Position numbers and translations under genes: made by a program
Source: Symbiodinium natans
Lineage: Eukaryota; Sar; Dinophyceae; Suessiales; Symbiodiniaceae
NCBI GenBank assembly: GCA_905221605.1
Contig: CAJNDS010002456.1
Coordinates: 1-64,000 of the forward strand
DNA length: 64,000 nucleotides
Reading direction: 5' to 3'
Shown here: piece by piece, positions 41,165-51,691 of the stretch
How positions within the stretch are numbered: position 1 is the stretch's first letter
How the letters are laid out: the number at the start of each line of letters is the position of its first letter
Notes under the pieces: generated by a model
The model's input: only the letters and a program-made list of their open reading frames with translations
The model's database searches: none
What the model was told of the DNA's origin: nothing

Positions 41165-42790
41165 CCATGGCCTCCAAAGGAGAATTTCCACCATCATTGA
41201 CTACAGCTGCCTCATTGGCTCCGGTGTAGCCCTTGTCATTTCGTTCCTCGCTGCTAACTTCAGGTTGCACCAGTGCGTCCACCTGTGAACCTCCATCATC
41301 AGCTGCTGCGGAGACCTGCGCCCCATTGTTGCGGTCGCCCGTGGAACGTACCACCACATGCACCTCAACCCGTGCTTCCTTCGCACTCCAGGTAATATCT
41401 GGCGCATCAACCCGCGCATCATTGGCGCTCCAGGCCTCATTTTTCAGATCATCCGTGTCTCCAGCTATTCCAGAAGCTTCTTTGTCCCCTTGAATGGCAG
41501 AATTCTTGGCACCAAACGAAGAGACCTCCTCAGTCGTAACACACAACTTTTTCTCTCCATCCTCCGAATCTCCAGGACCACCTTCCTGAACAACAGGTAC
41601 CACATCCACCACTCGCTCTTCTGCAGCCGACACAGTTCCGATCACCTCATTTGGCATTTTCTCTTCTGGATCCACCAATTCCATCGCTGCCCCACCCTCA
41701 GAAAGCGCTTCTGTTTCTTCCCGATCCAGGTGTTGAGCTCCAGCGATGTTGGCTTGGTTCCCAGGAATCCCTTCCTCATCAGGAGAACCCGAGGTCGGGG
41801 CGTCACCACCAGCCCTAGGACCGCTATCCCTGATAGTAGAGGAAAAATCTTTTTCACCTAAACTATTTACACTACCCTGGAATGCCCTCGTAGACTCAGT
41901 CTTCGGAGTAGAGGATGAAGAATCCAGCGCCGCCTCCATTTCCAGCTCATTGCCCAAAGGAGACCCAACCACCTCGTCGCTCTTCACCTTTTCACCTACC
42001 ACCGGCAATGTCCACTTGGTTTCGTGCGTATCCAGGCAGTAATAATATTGTCTCCCATCTTCATGGAGGTGCAATTCCCACATTGTGCCATCACACGCTT
42101 GGATCAGATGCTCGTCTTTCCGAAAACCGTCCCTTTCAGAAACCTGTCGCATCTCGTCCTCTTCTTCTGACAGCTGTCGCAACCGTTCAGCCTCCATCTG
42201 TAGGATCTCCTCCCCCCCCATGGCGTATTCAGCAGCAGGTGCAGCTTCAAAGCCGTCCGCACCCTTCTGTTTGTGACCGCTTCCACCACCTTGGGAACTC
42301 GAAGATGGACCCTTTTGATCTTGTTCAACGGCCTCCTGGTCGCTTGTAGCACTTCTCCAATCAGATCGGTCTGAGACTCTTGGTCTACCATTCGACCCGA
42401 AGTCGAAGACTACGGCTGGTACCCGTGTTTGTGTAACACTCGTAAAACAGTCACCTCCATTTCACGATCTATGCCACCAGTCGCATCCCAGTTCCTTTTT
42501 CACCAGGCTTTGGCGGTACAGAAACAGCACGTCCTTCAGCTTCAGCATTGCTAACCATATCCCTATTGGGATTCATACCCGCATTGGGGCTTCTGCAACC
42601 AAGGCCTCTTCCAGATGTACTTCAGCGTCGGGAATCACCTCTTCCAACACCGATCTTTCACCCAGAGACTCAGCTGCACCATTTCCAGCTCCACCATCTT
42701 GTCCACCATCCGAGGCAAGTTGGAGCCATCGCTTCGGAGAAGGCATTGCTTCTTGATCCCAAAACCTTGAAAGAACACTTAACCGCAGGG
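41165..42790 (-). pseudogene. Large CCCH gene, copy 1, N-terminal part with WW-like motif
   Basis: The main frame (41165-42221, extending upstream to about 42400) contains a WW-like motif: MWELHLHEDGRQYYYC followed by THETKWTLP. An acidic, Ser/Glu-rich region follows that matches the copy at 57.9-58.7 kb. The N-terminal frame starting MNPNRDMVSNAEAEG near 42573 is broken by a one-base A-run deletion (A5 here, A6 in the other copy) giving an early TAG. The Copia-type element interrupts it at CCAT 41165-41168. Confidence 0.75.
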
Positions 42791-42813
42791 AACCTAATTT
42801 GGGCTCATAACCT

Positions 42814-43099
42814 ACGGGGGGACAACCAAGGAAGGAAATCAACTCCCCTAATCGCCCTGAACTTATATTTCCTAGATCGAACCAAGAAACAACCAAGAAC
42901 ACGGATAAGAGCAACCCAGGGGGGAAGGAAAAGGGGAAGGAATCCACACCCTTACCAAACCCTAAGAACCCAGGCACTTCTTTTTGAACTTGTGGCTTTC
43001 TGTTCAAGCCCATCTTGAGCCAAATACGATTACCGGGTTCATTAACCCTTCCAACTTCCAACACTAACTCCTTTCAACAATACCAATTGCAGCTCCGCA
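42814..43099 (-). repeat. Second copy of the CCCH gene tail block, truncated at a telomere-type junction
   Basis: Same orientation and about 285 bp in common with 14331-14615, here upstream of the gene's N-terminus. This is the pattern expected if gene units were once in tandem. It ends at GCAGCTCCGCAT, directly followed by GGGTTTAGGG-like sequence. On the minus strand it includes TTTGGCTCAAG then ATGG (about 43008-43023). Confidence 0.7.
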
Positions 43100-43226
43100 T
43101 CGGGCTTAGGGGGTTTAGGGTTATGGGTTTGCTTTCGGGTTTAGGACTAAGAGCCGCGAGTCCTGGAGCTCTTGAACTCTGTGGGTTCTACTGCCTTTCG
43201 AGCAACTTGGAACCCCAAGGCCCCAC

Positions 43227-43363
43227 GGTTTAGGGTTTAGGGTTTGGGGTTTAGGGTTTAGGGTCTAGGGTCTAGGGTTTAGGGTTTAGGGTTTAGGGTT
43301 TAGGGTTTAGGGTTTAGGGTTTAGGGTTTAGGGTTTAGGGTTTAGGGTTTAGGGTTTAGGGTG
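43227..43363 (+). repeat. Interstitial telomere-type array (TTTAGGG)n
   Basis: About 19 heptamers, preceded by degenerate telomere-like sequence from 43101. It ends in GTGTCTCAATGAG, the family 1 hairpin boundary. Confidence 0.95.
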
Positions 43364-44845
43364 TCTCAATGAGTGGGCGCGCTGGTGCTGAAAGCACCCA
43401 GGCGCGCGCCCCGAGTTGCATAAGCCCACCCCCGCTGGCGCTCCACCCTCGCCTTAACCTCTACGGGTTTAGGGTTCTTTTGAACTCTGATCGTGCTTTT
43501 GTTATTTTTTTCTTGTTTATTGGTTGGGTTTAGAAGCAAAAGTCAGAGGTTTGGGATTGGGCTGGCTGCCGCCATCGCGCCTGAAGTCAAAGGGGTGGGA
43601 TGGGCGGTTGCTGCTGCCTTCGCTTTCGCTGATGCTGCAGCTGGACCTTGTTGGAGTCGCGGTGGCCTTGTGAGTCTTTTTGAAGTCAAAAACCCAAAAT
43701 GGGCTTGGGGCTGGCTGCCGCCTTCGCCCTTGGTGATGCTGCGTCCTGTTGGGGATCTGGATCCCTTGCTTGAAAGGGCCAGGCACCTCAGGCCAAGGCC
43801 TGTTTTTCAGGCAGGGTTCAGGCAAAAGGGGCAAGCAGGAGATCGGGGCCATAGCCTCCCAGCAAGTTTTTCTCAAAGTTAAAAACCCGAAGGTTTGGGC
43901 TTGGGGCTGGCTGCCGCCTTCGCCCGTGCATGCTGCGTCCTGGCTGGGGATCCGGATCCCTTGCAAAAGACCTCAGACCAGCCAAGGCCAGGGCAGTTTG
44001 GGATTGGGCTGGCTGCCGCCTTCGCGCCTGAAGTCAAAGGGGTGGGATGGGCGATTGCTGCTGCCTTCGCTTTCGCTGATGCTGCAGCTGGACCTTGTTG
44101 GAGTCGTGGTGGCCTTGTGAGTCTTTTTAAAAGTCAAAAACCCAAAGGTTTGGGCTTGGGGCTGGCTGCCGCCTTTGCCCTTGGTGATGCTGCGTCAGCT
44201 GATGGTGCAACTTTTGTTATTTTTGTCTTTTACCCAGGCAGGGGGCCTCCCAGGCAGGGGGGCCTCCCAGTGAGTTTTTCTCAAAAACCCGAAGGTTTGG
44301 GCTTGGGGCTGGCTGCCGCATTCGTTCTTGGTGATGCTGCGTCTTGCTTGGGGATCCTTTAGGTCAGGCAAAAGGTCGGCAAGCAGGAGATCCTTTCAGT
44401 CCCATTCCGGCAAGCAGGAGATGCTAACAGTGCTAGGCTGACAGCCTCCTAGTGAGTCTTTCTCAAAAACCCGAAGGTTTGGGCTTGGGGCTGGCTGCCG
44501 CAGTCGTCCTTGGTGATGCTGCGTTCGGTTGGGGCTCTGGCTCGAAAGCCTGCTTTTCAGGCTAGGCAGGGGCCTCCCAGGCACAGGGGCCAGGCAGGGG
44601 GGCCTCCCAGGCAGGGCCTCCAGGCAGGGGCTCGCAGGCAGGGGCCTCTTAGCTGGGACCTCTCAAGCAGGGGCCTCCCAGGCAGGGGCCTGCCAGGCAG
44701 GGGCCTCCAGACAGGGGCCTCCCAGGCACTCCCAGGCGGGCCTCCAGGCAGGGGCCTCTCAGGCAAGCCAGGCAGGGGCCTCCCAGGCAGGGGTCGGCCT
44801 TCAGGCAGGGGGCCTCCCAGGCAGGGGCCTCCCGGCAGGAGGTTG
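43363..44845 (+). repeat. Subtelomere-like block, family 1, plus GGCTGGCTGCCG repeats
   Basis: Starts with the boundary hairpin GGTGCT-GAA-AGCACC between GCGCGC runs (about 43378-43412). It then has the 43513-43690 segment shared with 45268-45450 and, inverted, 9300-9480. Six loose repeats of GGGCTTGGGGCTGGCTGCCG lead into a CAGGCAGGGGCCTCCC-rich block (44560-44840). Open frames on both strands are not credible genes. Confidence 0.8.
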
Positions 44846-45050
44846 CGATGTTTTATCCGAAGGTTTGGGGTATCTTATTCTAGGGCGACCTGACGGGTTT
44901 CTCGCCAGCGACCTGCCGGGTCCACCGCGCAGCCCGCAGCTGCCTGCGGGACTGTAGCTCCGTCGCCCGCCGGAGGGCTTCTGGCTCCGGAGCTGCCTCG
45001 CCTGCCGGCTTCGGCGCGTTCGCCCTGCTCGACGGCCCCGGGCTCACTCA
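44845..45050 (+). repeat. Subtelomere-like GC-rich structured block, copy 2 of 3
   Basis: Near-identical to 12170-12375 and 46074-46280, again ending at a TTTAGGG array. Confidence 0.8.
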
Positions 45051-45129
45051 GTTTAGGGTTTAGGGTTTAGGGTTTAGGGTTTAGGGTTTAGGGTTTCGGG
45101 TTTAGGGTTTAGGGTTTAGGGTTTAGGGT
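45051..45129 (+). repeat. Interstitial telomere-type array (TTTAGGG)n
   Basis: About 11 heptamers, one TTTCGGG variant, ending at GTGTCTCAATGAG. Confidence 0.95.
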
Positions 45130-46073
45130 GTCTCAATGAGTGGGCGCGCTGGTGCTGAAAGCTCCCAGGCGCGCCCCGATTTGCATAAGCCCACCCCCGC
45201 TGGCGCTCCACCCTCGCCTTGACCTCTACGGGTTTAGGGTTCTTTTGAACTCTGATCGTGCTTTTGCTATTTTTCTCTTGTTTATTGGTTGGGTTTAGAA
45301 GCAAAAGTCAGAGGTTTGGGATTGGATTGGCTGCCGCCATCGCGCCTGAAGTCAAAGGGGTGGGATGGGCGGTTGCTGCTGCCTTCCCTTTCGCTGATGC
45401 TGCAGCTGGACCTTGTTGGAGTCGCGGTGGCCTTGTGAGTCTTTTTGAAAGTCAGAAACCCAAAGGTTTGGGCTTGGGGCTGGCTGCCGCCTTCGCCCTT
45501 GGTGATGCTGCGTCCTGTTGATGATCTGGATCCCTAGCTTGAAAGGGCCAGGCACCTCAGGCCAAGGCCTGTTTTCAGGCAGGGTTCAGGCAAAAGGTTT
45601 CCGGCTCAGGGCTAGTGAGGGCCAGCAAGGGCAGGCAGGGCCTCCCAAGCAGGGCCGGCCTCCAGAAAGGGCCTCTCAGCAGCCCATCCAGGGTCTATCA
45701 GCAAGGGGTCTTCCAGGCATCAGGCAGGGGCCTCTCAGGCAGGCCTCCCAATCAGGCCTTGGATGCTAAGCAGCAAGCAGCGGCCTCACAGCCTCCTAGA
45801 GCCACCAAACCCCTCCCAGGCAGGCGGCTTGCCATGCCAGGCAGGCAGGCCTCCCTGCAAAGGGCCTCCAGGCAAGACCTCCCAGTCCAGCGGCCTCCCC
45901 AGGGGCCTCCCAGGCAGGGGGCCTCTCAGGCAGGGGCCTCCAGGCAGGGGTTGCCCAACACCTCCCACACAGAAAACTTCCAGGCAGGGACCTCCTGAGG
46001 CGGCTCCCAGGCAAGGCCTCCCAGGCAGGGGCCGGGCCTCCAGGCAGGGGCAAAGGCCTCCCGGCAAGAGGTT
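45129..46073 (+). repeat. Subtelomere-like block, family 1, second plus-strand copy
   Basis: Repeats the 43363-43760 block including the boundary hairpin, then an independently diverged CAGGCAGGGGCCTCCC-rich stretch (45620-46060). Confidence 0.8.
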
Positions 46074-46280
46074 GCGATGTTTTACCCGAAGGTTTGGGGT
46101 ATCTCATTCTAGGGCGACCTGACGGGTTTCTCGCCAGCGACCTGCCGAGTCCACCGCGCAGCCCGCAACTGCCTGCGGGACTGGAGCTCCGTCGCCCGCC
46201 GGAGGGCTTCTGGCTCCGGAGCTACCTCGCCTGCCGGCTTCGGTGCGTTCGCCCTGCTCGACGGCCCCGGGCTCACTCAG
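46074..46280 (+). repeat. Subtelomere-like GC-rich structured block, copy 3 of 3
   Basis: Third copy of the 12170-12375 element; the TTTAGGG array follows at 46281. Confidence 0.8.
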
Positions 46281-46480
46281 TTTAGGGTTTAGGGTTTAGG
46301 GTTTAGGGTTTAGGGTTTAGGGTTTAGGGTTTAGGGTTTAGGGTTTAGGGTTTAGGGTTTAGGGTTTAGGGTTTCGGGTTTCGGGTTTCGGGTTTAGGGT
46401 TTTAGGGTTTAGGGTTTAGGGTTTAGGGTTTAAGGGTTTAGGGTTTAGGGTTTAGGGTTTAGGGTTTAGGGTTTAGGGTT
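46281..46480 (+). repeat. Interstitial telomere-type array (TTTAGGG)n
   Basis: About 28 heptamers with a TTTCGGG block near 46371-46391. The following 46481-46680 is single-copy, with nothing recognised. Confidence 0.95.
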
Positions 46481-46679
46481 CAGCATCTCTGGTCCAAGCA
46501 TTCACTAAGGGTTTCTGTCATCACCCTACGTGTTTGGCATCACCCCTCCCTCCCAGATCCCTCTTCATCTGAATTACATATCTTCTTTCTTACTTTAGTT
46601 GATCATTTAGCTCGCAAGATTCTTTCTCGACTCGGCACCGTCTAGTCAATTCGGCACACGGATAATACACAGCCGCGTC

Positions 46680-48540
46680 GGTTTTCTGGGTTTTTTGACC
46701 AAAACCGAGCCTTCACCGGTTTCAAAAATTTCCAATTTTTCAATGTTTTTCAAGGTTTTTCAGAGTTTTTCAATGTTTTTTAAGGTTTTTCAATGTTTTT
46801 TCAGGGTTTTAAACTCAGTTCTGATGAAGGGCCGCCCCCGCGACCTTTTCACAGCCTAGTTTTGGTCAAGGGGGGGGGTGGTATTTTTCAATTTTAAAGG
46901 CAAAATAGTCTTCGGAGACCCCCCCTTGCCTCAAATTCCGACCCCCCTTGAGAGGGAAAGTTTGCCTCCAAAACACCCCAAATGAGGGCCCGGCTCCCTA
47001 TTTAAAATGTGATTTTTTAGTACTGAAATCGACGGTCCCGGGTGGGCTCTCGTTTTCTGGATTTTTTCACCAAAACGGAGCCTTCACCTCAGGATTGCAA
47101 GTTTTTCAAGGTTTTTCAGAGTTTTTCAGTGTTTTTTAAGGTTTTTCAATGTTTTTCAGGGTTTTTAAGCCTCAGTTCTGATGAAGGGCCGCCCCCGCGA
47201 CCTTTTCACAGCCTAATTTTGGTCAAGGGGGGGTGGTATTTTTCAATTTTGAAGGCAAAATAGTCTTTGGAGACCCCCGCTTGCCTCAAACTCCGACCCC
47301 CTTGAGAGGGAAAGTTTGCTTCTAAAAACACCCGAAATGAAGGGGGACCCCAGGATTGGGCCGGGTCCCTATTAAAAATGCGATTTTTTAGTACTGAAAC
47401 CGACGGTTCTGGGTGGGCTCTCGTTTTCTGGGTTTTTTGACCAAAACGGAGCTTTCACCTCAGGATTGCAAGTTTTTCAAGGTTTTTCAAGGTTTTTCAG
47501 AGTTTTTCAATGTTTTTTAAGGTTTTTCAATGTTTTTCAGTGTTTTTAAGCCTCAGTTCTGATAAATGGCCGCCCCCGCGACCTTTTCACAGCCTAGTTT
47601 TGGTCAAGGGGGGGTGGTATTTTTCAATTTTAACGGCAAAATAGTCTTCGGAGACCCCCCCTTGCCTCAAACTCCGACCCCCCCCCAAATGAGGGGGACC
47701 CCAGGATCGGCCCGGGTCCCTATTTAAAATGTGATTTTTTAGTACTGAAATCGACGGTCCCGGGTGGGTGGGCTCTCGTTTTCTGGATTTTTTCACCAAA
47801 ACGGAGCCTTCACCTCAGGATTGCAAGTTTTTCAAGGTTTTTCAAAGTTTTTCAGTGTTTTTTAAGGTTTTTCAATGTTTTTCAGGGTTTTTAAGCCTCA
47901 GTTCTGATGAAGGGCCGCCCCCGCGACCTTTTCACAGCCTAATTTTGGTCAAGGGGGGGTGGTATTTTTCAATTTTGAAGGCAAAATAGTCTTTGGAGAC
48001 CCCCGCTTGCCTCAAACTCCGACCCCCTTGAGAGGGAAAGTTTGCTTCTAAAAACACCCGAAATGAAGGGGGACCCCAGGATTGGGCCGGGTCCCTATTA
48101 AAAATGCGATTTTTTAGTACTGAAACCGACGGTTCTGGGTGGGCTCTCGTTTTCTGGGTTTTTTGACCAAAACGGAGCTTTCACCTCAGGATTGCAAGTT
48201 TTTCAAGGTTTTTCAAGGTTTTTCAGCGTTTTTCAATGTTTTTTAAGGTTTTTCAATGTTTTTCAGTGTTTTTAAGCCTCAGAAGGGCCGCCCCCGCGAC
48301 CTTTTCACAGCCTAGTTTTGGTCAAGGGGGGGTGGTATTTTTCGATTTTAAAGGCAAAATAGTCTTCGGAGACCCCCCCTTGCCTCAAACTCCGACCCCC
48401 CCTTGAGAGGGAAAGTTTGCCTCCAAAAACACCCCAAATGAGGGGGACCCCAGGATCGGCCCGGGTCCCTATTTAAAATGTGATTTTTTAGTACTGAAAT
48501 CGACGGTCCCGGGTGGGATCTCGTTTTCTGGATTTTTGAC
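46680..48540. repeat. Satellite of about 365-bp units with dimeric higher-order structure
   Basis: About five units, marked by TCTCGTTTTCTGG at about 47046, 47418, 47773, 48143 and 48518 and a diverged start at 46680. Each has a TTTTTCAAGG/TTTTTCAATG sub-repeat, a CGCCCCCGCGACC segment and a TTTTTAGTACTGAAA segment. Units 1 and 3 (47046, 47773) are near-identical, as are 2 and 4, giving a dimer of about 726 bp. Confidence 0.85.
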
Positions 48541-48569
48541 CAAAACGGCCCCTCCCAGCAAGTCCCCGG

Positions 48570-48955
48570 GCCTCCTTGGAATACTAAATTACGAAGCCGG
48601 ACCTCCCGGAATATTAAATTACGAAGCCGGGCTTCACCGGAATACTAAATTACGAAGCCGGGCCTCACCGGAATACTAAATTACGAAGCCGGGCCTCCCC
48701 GGAATACTAAATTACGAAGCCGGGCCTCCCCGGAATACTAAATTACGAAGCCGGGCTTCCCCGGAATACTAAATTACGAAGCCGGGCCTCCCCGGAATAC
48801 TAAATTACGAAGCCGGGCCTCCCCGGAATACTAAATTACGAAGCCGGGCTTCCCCGGAATACTAAATTACGAAGCCGGGCCTCCCCGGAATACTAAATTA
48901 CGAAGCCGGGCCTCCCCGGAATACTAAATTACGAAGCCGGGCCTCCCCAGAGAGG
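48570..48955. repeat. 32-bp tandem repeat, about 12 copies
   Basis: The unit combines GGAATACTAAATTACGAAGC with CGGGCCTCCCC; early units vary by 1-2 bp, later ones are near-perfect. No spacers, so not a CRISPR array. Confidence 0.95.
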
Positions 48956-48960
48956 CCCCT

Positions 48961-49022
48961 GAACCCTAAATCCTAAATCCTAAATCCTAAATCCTAAATC
49001 CTAAATCCTAAATCCTAAATCC
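48961..49022 (-). repeat. Variant telomere-type array (CCTAAAT)n
   Basis: Eight or nine heptamers of TAAATCC, i.e. TTTAGGA on the other strand, directly after the 32-bp array. Confidence 0.9.
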
Positions 49023-49088
49023 TGAAAACCCCAAAAACTCATAATCAGAACACGACCCCATTAAGGTTTAAATATACATAGGTAGAGA

Positions 49089-49169
49089 GGGTTTAGGGTT
49101 TAGGGTTTAGGGTTTAGGGTTTAGGGTTTAGGGTTTAGGGTTTAGGGTTTAGGGTTTAGGGTTTAGGGT
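49089..49169 (+). repeat. Interstitial telomere-type array (TTTAGGG)n
   Basis: About 11 heptamers ending in the family 2 boundary GTGTCAGGGG. Confidence 0.95.
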
Positions 49170-50140
49170 GTGTCAGGGGAGGGCGCGCGCTCGGGTGTGA
49201 AACACCCCGGGCCGCGCGCTCGCGTTGCCCGTCAACCCACCCCGGCCACCCAAACTATACTCTATTAGGGTTTAGGGTTTATGGAATTTACTTTCTTGTG
49301 CTCTGATGCTTGCTTTGATGTTTTTAAAGTTGCGCTGTTAGGGTTTAAGCTGGGGTTGGGGGTAGCCTCGGCCCTTTTCGGGCCTTCGGCGTGTCAGGGC
49401 CCGTAGAGGCCCTTATTTATTTGAAGGTCAGGGAAACCCTTTGTGTCTGCTCTTGGATTCCCCTTCTTTAAGGGCCTCAATTAAGCATCGATTTCACTAC
49501 CAAAAAATCGCATTTTTCATTGCGGGTACGGGCATCCTGGGGTCCCCCTTCTTTTAGGGGGCCTTTTGAAGCCTTTTGAAGCATTTTGGTGGCTCTTGGG
49601 GTCTCTCGGGGCCTTGTTCGGACCTTCGGCGTGTCAGGGGCCGTAGAGGCTTTATTCATTTAAAGGTCAGGGAACTTATTAATGAGTTTTTCGCCAATGA
49701 GTATTTCAATCGCTAGGGTTTAAGCTCGGGTTCGGGGTAGCCTCGGCCCTTTTCGGGCCTTCGGCAAGTTAGGGCCCGTAGAGGCCCTTATTTGCTTGAA
49801 GGCCTTGGCAGGGTTTTGCGGTGTTAGGGTTTAAGCTGGGGTTCGGGGTAGCCTCGGCCCTTTTCGGGCCTTCGGCACGTTAGGGCCCGTACTTTCTTGT
49901 GCTCTGACGCTTGCTTTGATGTTTTTAAAGTTGCGCTGTTAGGGTTTAAGCTGGGGTTGGGGGTAGCCTCGGCCCTTTTCGGGCCTTCGGCGTGTCAGGG
50001 CCCGTAGAGGCCCTTATTTATTTGAAGGTCAGGGAAACCCTCTGTGTCTGCTCTTGGATTCCCCTTCTTTAAGGGCCTCAATTAAGCATCGATTTCACTA
50101 CCAAGAAATCGCATTTTTCATTGCGGGTACGGGCATCCTG
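49167..50140 (+). repeat. Subtelomere-like block, family 2, second copy with internal duplication
   Basis: Matches 7978-8700, including the GGGTGT-GAA-ACACCC hairpin. Within it, the segment at about 49290-49540 is duplicated at 49890-50140. Confidence 0.85.
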
Positions 50141-50149
50141 TGGCCCTGG

Positions 50150-50700
50150 GCCCTTGGGCCGGTTGGCCCGGCAAACCCTTGGCCCGGCCCTTTTTCGGGG
50201 GCCCCTTGGCCCGGGAGGGCCTTGGCCCTGGCACCTTGGCCTTGGGTTCTGGCCTGGGACCCTTGGCCAGGGGGACCCTTGGGCCAGGGGGCCCTTGGTG
50301 GCCTTGGGGCCCTTGCCCTTCCGGGGGCCCTTGGCCCCGGGGGGCCCTTGGGCCGGGGGGGCCTTGGCCCGGGGGGCCCTTGGCCCGGCAGGCCCTTGGC
50401 CCGGCAGGCCCTTGGCCTGCAAACCCTTGCTGGGCCCCTTGGCCCGGGGGGCCCTTGGCCGGGGGGCCCTTGGCCCGGCAGGCCCTTGGCCCGGGGGGCC
50501 CTTGGCCCGGGGGGCCCTTGGCCCGGGCCCTTGGGGCGGCCGAAAATCGGACCCCAAAATCACGAAATTGAGCAACCAGCCTGCCTGGACCCCTCGCCAG
50601 CCTCCTGGTCCAGGAATCCAGCTGCCAGGGGCCAGGGGGCCCCCGGCGGGGGGGGCCCGGCAAACCCTGAACCCAAAACCCTGAACCACCTCCAGTCCAG
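50150..50700 (+). repeat. CCCTTGGCCC-type GC-rich block and flank
   Basis: 50150-50540 is CCCTTGGCCCGGGGGG-type repeat; 50550-50700 matches 11160-11320 inverted. The open frames on both strands (Gly/Pro/Ala) are compositional. Confidence 0.75.
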
Positions 50701-50709
50701 AGGCAAAGG

Positions 50710-50945
50710 GTTACGATTTGGGGTTATACTTTAGCTACGCTAAAGGTGGTCTGGGTGCCGGCCATCCCTTAGCCGAGTACTGACGTTGTCGTAAAAAAGG
50801 CCGATGTCCGTTGGCCTGTCCAGGACAGACGGTGAAGCTTAACCCTCACCTTTCCGTTTCTCTTTTCGCTTGGGCGCTCGGGCTGTAAGGCCCTCGGCCG
50901 AGCGTTCGGGGTCTGTCGCTCGACGGAAGCGACCCCTCACTTAGT
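50710..50945 (-). ncRNA. Candidate structured RNA element, copy 2 (inverted)
   Basis: Reverse complement of 10915-11150 and equally adjacent to a telomere-type array. The GGTGAGG stem pairs with CTTCACC here (one G-U instead of G-C). The CTTTAGC/GCTAAAG stem is kept while its loop changes from GGA to GTA. The AGGCC/GGCCT stem and T-run are kept. Confidence 0.45.
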
Positions 50946-51033
50946 TTAGTTTAGGGTTTAGGGTTTAGGGTTTAGGGTTTAGGGTTTAGGGTTTAGGGTT
51001 TAGGGTTTAGGGTTTAGGGTTTAGGGTTTAGGG
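50943..51033 (+). repeat. Interstitial telomere-type array (TTTAGGG)n
   Basis: About 12 heptamers joining the structured element to the tail of CCCH gene copy 2, with the same TA|CGGGGG boundary as at 14331. Confidence 0.95.
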
Positions 51034-51691
51034 TACGGGGGCAACCGAAGGGGAAAGGGGAAAGAAACCAACCCTTAACAGTTGCCTATATGGATTTCCC
51101 AGATCGAACCAGTAAGAGAAGAATCCCACCCTAGAGGGAAAGGCTAAGGGAGAAGGGTCGGGACTACTACCTCCCACAAGACCCAACACCCAACACACGG
51201 ACACAACCTTTTCAACGAAAAGCGGACGGCTCTGGGCCATCTTGAGCCAAATATCCGGGTTCATTGACCCATCCAACCCTCAACACTAACTCCTTTCTAC
51301 AATACCAATTGCAGCTCCGCACTCCCCCTGTCCTAGGATTTCCTAGGACACCTTGGAGGTGCAGATGTTTTGGCCAAAAACTGCCATTAAAGCAGCAGCC
51401 AGCTGCTTGAAATGCAAAATATGGTTTAACGTCATCCAGGACGGAATTATAGCACATTGGCTAACCCACTAACCACAGAGAATCTCTTTTCACCATGATC
51501 CTCTCATCACTGAAGACTCCTTGGCCTTCTTCACCACAAACCGTGGTCTTCGCTACGCGAAAAGCTACTGACTTCTACTATCAGGGATTTCCATACCCTT
51601 AATAGTAACCACCACATTGTCAGCACATTGGCTGTTCCAGCGCACCTGTCTCCAGAAAGAGAAAAACCATCCCTTCATCCATACCATCCAA
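51034..51691 (-). other. 3' flank of CCCH gene copy 2, with spliced-leader-like segment
   Basis: Homologous to 14331-14986. The minus strand carries TTTGGCTCAAG followed by ATGG (about 51234-51254). Confidence 0.6.

Noticed and set aside
48570-48955. CRISPR-like array
   Set aside because: Units are contiguous with no unique spacers, and the window is eukaryotic.
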